Source of the DNA: an uncultured Eubacterium sp.
Lineage (GTDB): Bacteria; Bacillota; Clostridia; Lachnospirales; Lachnospiraceae
Reading direction: 5' to 3'
DNA length: 64,000 bases
Assembly: GCA_934320655.1 (NCBI GenBank)
Contig: CAKRFN010000003.1
Coordinates: 62,001 to 126,000, forward strand
A model generated the notes under the pieces. It worked only from the letters and a program-made list of their open reading frames with translations. It had not been told where the DNA came from and made no database searches. The stretch's first letter is position 1. Every line of letters begins with the position of its first letter. Position numbers and translations under genes: made by a program. Below, piece after piece: positions 61,052 through 64,000 of the stretch.

Positions 61052-61795
61052 TTACGAAACCTCGTAAGCTATGTACTCATGATCAAATTCATAACCTAAG
61101 GTTTCTGCCAGATGCACAGAATGCATGTTTTGTGCATCCCAACTGGGATACAGTCCTTCCTCTAAACAGTTTCGTATCAATGCGGCGCACGCGATTGTTG
61201 CCAAATGCTTTCTTCTTTCGGATTCAATAGTATCAACTTCAATCTCGATGCCTTCCCTGTATCGCGTATAGGACGACGCGCCGGACACAATTTTTCCGTT
61301 TTTTGTGATAACCATGCCCCTGCCCATTTGTAAATATTTTTTCTTACTCTCAAAAGCAGATACAAAATCCGCTGTTGCCGGATGTTCCAGACATTGATCA
61401 TAACTATCTGCATCGATTCTTTTCAGCTCGTAGCCGGCAGGCAGCTCTTCCATTTTGTTTTGCAGCATCATCCGGTCAAACACAGTATCCTTTTTGATCG
61501 CATATCTCGTAACCTTTTTAGCTGAAGGATAACATTCCTCCATGAGCCTTGCCCACTCATCATTCCGGGGAACCATAATCTCAAAGCCATCCGGTTTATT
61601 CATGACAAGCTCTCTGTCAGGTGCTCCGGCGTAAAAACCAAAACATCCCACATATGCAAATGCCGATTTTGGTTGTTCTAAATCTGTGACATAGATCTTT
61701 CCCATGATCTTCTCAAGGCATGAAAAAATCAGGGTTTCATTCCATCCAGCAAACAATTCTTCTACCTTTGAAGTATCCTCCAGTTGATATAACAT
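61052..61795 (-). CDS. GNAT-family acetyltransferase
   Basis: A 247-residue protein like the GNAT acetyltransferase family PF12746: an N-terminal lobe with VGCFGFYAG and PRNDEWARLMEECYP, and a C-terminal GNAT core (MVITKNGKIVSGASSYTRYREGIEIEVDTIESERRKHLATIACAALI, then AQNMHSVHLAETLGYEF). It should transfer an acetyl group from acetyl-CoA; the substrate is unknown. AGGAG precedes the ATG. Confidence 0.88.
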   Translation of the reverse strand: MLYQLEDTSKVEELFAGWNETLIFSCLEKIMGKIYVTDLEQPKSAFAYVGCFGFYAGAPDRELVMNKPDGFEIMVPRNDEWARLMEECYPSAKKVTRYAIKKDTVFDRMMLQNKMEELPAGYELKRIDADSYDQCLEHPATADFVSAFESKKKYLQMGRGMVITKNGKIVSGASSYTRYREGIEIEVDTIESERRKHLATIACAALIRNCLEEGLYPSWDAQNMHSVHLAETLGYEFDHEYIAYEVS

Positions 61796-61843
61796 CTCGC
61801 TATTACTCTCCTCTATGCTGCGTCTGTTTGATGGTCACTGTAA

Positions 61844-63889
61844 TTATTTTACAGTAATCGTACAGGTTGCTTTCTTTCCGCTCTCTGTTGTGGCTGTGAT
61901 CGTTACTTTTCCTTTTCCCTTTGCGGTCACAAATCCATAAGCATCTACGGATGCGATCTTTTCATCTGAGCTCTCCCATTTCACGATATCCGTGGATTTT
62001 GCCGGTTTCAAGTCCAGCTTAAGGAGCATCCAGCTTCCTTTTTTCATGGTTGCCTTCTTCTTATTCAGACGAATTGCTTTCGCTTTTACTTCCTCTTTTA
62101 CAACCGTTACTTTGACTGACGCTGTTTTGCCGCTTGCGGTCTTTATGGTAATGACCGCAGAGCCGGTCTTTTTCGCTTTGAGTTTTCCGTTCTTTACAGT
62201 TACAACAGACGGGTTGGAACTCTCATAGCTGACGATACCACCGCTACCTTCCGGTGTCAATTTTATTTTTAACTTACGGTCCTGACCTTTTACCAGAGAT
62301 ACTCTTTTTGTATTGACGATAAGCTTTTGTGTACCGCCTTTTGTATCGCCGCTGTCGGGTTTTTCCGTATTGCCGGTATCTTCACTGTTATCTTTTCCGC
62401 TGTCCGGTTTTGTGACAGTATTTCCGGAACCTGCTCCGCCCCCACCTGGTGTAGTCGTATGATCCGAATTATTTGTGCCGGAATCCGACGCTTTTTTCAC
62501 CAGTTTACCAGCTGCTTGTTCCACTGCCTGAATAGCTGCGTTGATTTCGTCAAGTGAGGAACGCTCGGTCAGTGCAGATGCATCATCAAGCACTTTCTGA
62601 TATGCTTTCCAGCTTTCCGTCGTATAATCGCTCGCAACGTATCCGGCATTTTTCGCCTGAATCAGCGCACTTTGTAATGCTGCAAATGCCTGTTCCTTTT
62701 CACTTCCGCTCTTTATTACAAGCACACTCAGCGCTTTTTTCAACGCATCCAATGCATTTTGGCATTCCTCTGCCGTAGCGTCCGTATCGTCTGCAACACT
62801 CTGCGCCAGAAGGAGAATGTTTTTGTAATCATGCCAGCTCTTATTCGTATAATCGGCTGCCTTTAAGCCTTTTGCAGAGATCTCCTTCAAGGCATCGGAC
62901 AGTTCCTTTCTTGCTTTTAAAACCAGTGTGGTTTTCAGCTGGTTTGCTGCATTTAAAAGCTGTTCTGCCGTCACATTTTTGATCTTTGCTGCCACTTTTG
63001 CCTGTTCTTCTGCTTCTTTATAGCTCTGGTAGCTTTCCTGCGTGTAATCGTTTTTCTGACAGCTTTGTGCTTTCTTGAGCTCCAACGCAAGTTCGAGTGT
63101 TCCTGCATTTAACTGTCCTAACAGTTCTGCCAGTGATTCTGCCTGCCCCAGCTCTTCGTTCGCTTTCACCAGATCTGCTGCCCCTGTTGCTCTTATGGCA
63201 ACAGCATCCGCACTGTCAAACGCACTCTTTACCATTTTATATCCTTCTGCCGTATAAGGGCTCGGATTTTCTGACAGTTTTCCGGAAATCTTCTTCAATG
63301 TCTCTGCCAGATCTGCTGCGGCTGCTGCGCGTTCGCATCTGTTATCCAGCTCAAGCTGGATCTCATAAATTTCCTTTTTTACAGTCAGATCTGCCGTATT
63401 TGCGCGAGTATAAGCCTCCTTCAGTGCAGTTACAGCATTATCAAAACCTTTTTTCCCGTTTGCAGTGGAATCCATTTCTGTATTTGCATATTTTTCCAGC
63501 ACTTGTTTTGCATCTGCAATAAAAATCAGTTTTTCCAGTGCCGCTTCCAGTTTTTTGCCTGCCGCATTGACAGAGGACTGCAGCTCTGCAATTTGCCCCT
63601 GTGACATCTGACTTCCGTCTGTCGCTTCTGCCTTGCTTATCATAGCTTCTGCATTCGCAACGGCAGCTTCCAGACCGGAGTTCTGATAACTCTTTTCGCT
63701 ATAATCTTCTTTGTTAAGGTCATTTGCCTGTGCAACCAGTTCCCGAATGCGTGCCGTATAGATTTCTTCATCTGCCGGCTCATCAACTTCCGGAAGTTCT
63801 TCTGCACCGAGGTTCTGTCCTTTTTTATTTTCATCTGCCACACCGACGGATAAGGTTGATCGCACCCCAGATACCAAGACCTGCTCCAA
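61844..63889 (-). CDS. FIVAR-repeat and Big_2 surface protein, 5' end missing or broken
   Basis: An open frame of 681 codons. Residues about 40-470 are helical FIVAR-like repeats of roughly 65-75 residues (motifs such as DYTxESW/YxxYK, NAAxxLxxAL), then a Gly/Asp/Lys linker (about 475-525) and two Ig-like Big_2 domains (about 525-605 and 610-681, ending in ATCTITVK). No LPxTG is present. No signal peptide lies at the N-terminus, the only possible start is a TTG with no good site, and stops lie just upstream, where the DNA becomes a patchwork. It looks like the C-terminal part of a secreted glycan-related protein cut off by recombination. Confidence 0.75.
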   Translation of the reverse strand: MEQVLVSGVRSTLSVGVADENKKGQNLGAEELPEVDEPADEEIYTARIRELVAQANDLNKEDYSEKSYQNSGLEAAVANAEAMISKAEATDGSQMSQGQIAELQSSVNAAGKKLEAALEKLIFIADAKQVLEKYANTEMDSTANGKKGFDNAVTALKEAYTRANTADLTVKKEIYEIQLELDNRCERAAAAADLAETLKKISGKLSENPSPYTAEGYKMVKSAFDSADAVAIRATGAADLVKANEELGQAESLAELLGQLNAGTLELALELKKAQSCQKNDYTQESYQSYKEAEEQAKVAAKIKNVTAEQLLNAANQLKTTLVLKARKELSDALKEISAKGLKAADYTNKSWHDYKNILLLAQSVADDTDATAEECQNALDALKKALSVLVIKSGSEKEQAFAALQSALIQAKNAGYVASDYTTESWKAYQKVLDDASALTERSSLDEINAAIQAVEQAAGKLVKKASDSGTNNSDHTTTPGGGGAGSGNTVTKPDSGKDNSEDTGNTEKPDSGDTKGGTQKLIVNTKRVSLVKGQDRKLKIKLTPEGSGGIVSYESSNPSVVTVKNGKLKAKKTGSAVITIKTASGKTASVKVTVVKEEVKAKAIRLNKKKATMKKGSWMLLKLDLKPAKSTDIVKWESSDEKIASVDAYGFVTAKGKGKVTITATTESGKKATCTITVK

Positions 63890-63896
63890 GAAACAC
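63849..63896 (-). pseudogene. fragment resembling Maff2-family mobile-element membrane protein
   Basis: In a third frame the minus strand reads VFLGAGLGIWGAINLI, very close to the conserved helix of Maff2-type small membrane proteins found in conjugative elements. It is cut off after about 20 residues and overlaps the start of the FIVAR frame. Confidence 0.5.
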
Positions 63897-64000
63897 CGTT
63901 CTCATATGCTTCAAAGAAGCGGTCCATGTTAAGGTTCACACCCACATGACTTCCTTCCGGCGTAATAGTCAATGCTTCGTAACTCTCATTCATCTTTTCG
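63892..64000 (-). pseudogene. fragment resembling a DUF5688-family protein (runs off window)
   Basis: From the window edge, a frame with ALTITPEGSHVGVNLNMD and RFFEAYENG resembles the N-terminal half of DUF5688 proteins, common in Lachnospiraceae accessory DNA. Homology ends at about 63892, where the Maff2-like and FIVAR frames begin. Confidence 0.45.

Noticed and set aside
1..64000. Complete prophage, integrative element or CRISPR array
   Set aside because: No integrase, terminase, portal, cas genes or repeat-spacer pattern is visible; only small fragments of element-type genes at the right edge.

Overview
The window reads as chromosomal DNA of an anaerobic, probably spore-forming Firmicute of the Lachnospiraceae type (inference). 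Support: SpoVG and a YtvI-like sporulation protein, an S-box (SAM-I) leader on metK, the spoVG-glmU-pth-mfd order known from Bacillus and Clostridia, the GlgC/GlgD pair, a DUF6465 protein, a DnaD plus DnaC/DnaI-type loader pair, hybrid cluster protein with a ferredoxin, and many small HTH regulators. GC is moderate and typical sigma-A promoters (TTGACA-17-TATAAT) and AGGAGG ribosome binding sites are easy to see.

Layout. 1-6.7 kb: the 5' end of an RluA-type pseudouridine synthase, a YtvI-like protein, a lone receiver, an OmpR/histidine kinase pair, an inverted-repeat element abutting metK, metK with its SAM riboswitch, and a CBM-like/HD-GYP membrane protein divergent from a second HD-GYP protein. 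8-14.3 kb: murA, a heterodimeric ABC exporter and a PrsA/SurA-like lipoprotein. 14.4-22.3 kb: mfd, pth, a glmU that is only the uridylyltransferase half, spoVG, glgD and glgC. 22.5-27.5 kb (+ strand): murC, a DnaA-box-rich intergenic region, dnaD-like, helicase-loader-like and prs. 27.6-31.6 kb: DUF6465, a variant HPr, a large exported protein of unknown role and a proline-repeat protein. 31.7-37.5 kb: gamma-carbonic anhydrase, hcp-ferredoxin with a divergent Crp/Fnr regulator (HcpR-like), AIM24, a 58-residue ORF, a nitroreductase, a coiled-coil protein and tRNA-Gly(CCC). 37.7-41.9 kb: an FtsX-type permease and ATPase with a TetR regulator sharing three matching operators.

42-48.3 kb: seven same-strand genes (LuxR-type regulator, zinc-ribbon protein, LURP-one/tubby-like protein, two paralogous lipoproteins, a small cytosolic protein, PrsW-like membrane protease) behind one promoter. 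This is the best candidate for an undescribed system, probably envelope linked.

48.4-64 kb is more accessory: Lar-like and HD proteins, CorA, a response regulator destroyed by an internal deletion next to its intact kinase, a secreted Ig-like protein, a C-terminally short pyruvate kinase homologue, a TetR/CPBP-protease unit with two identical 15-bp operators, a DUF4143 ATPase, an ArsC/Spx-family gene broken by an in-frame TGA, and, at the right edge, a FIVAR/Big_2 surface protein with no signal peptide joined to remnants resembling DUF5688 and Maff2 mobile-element proteins.
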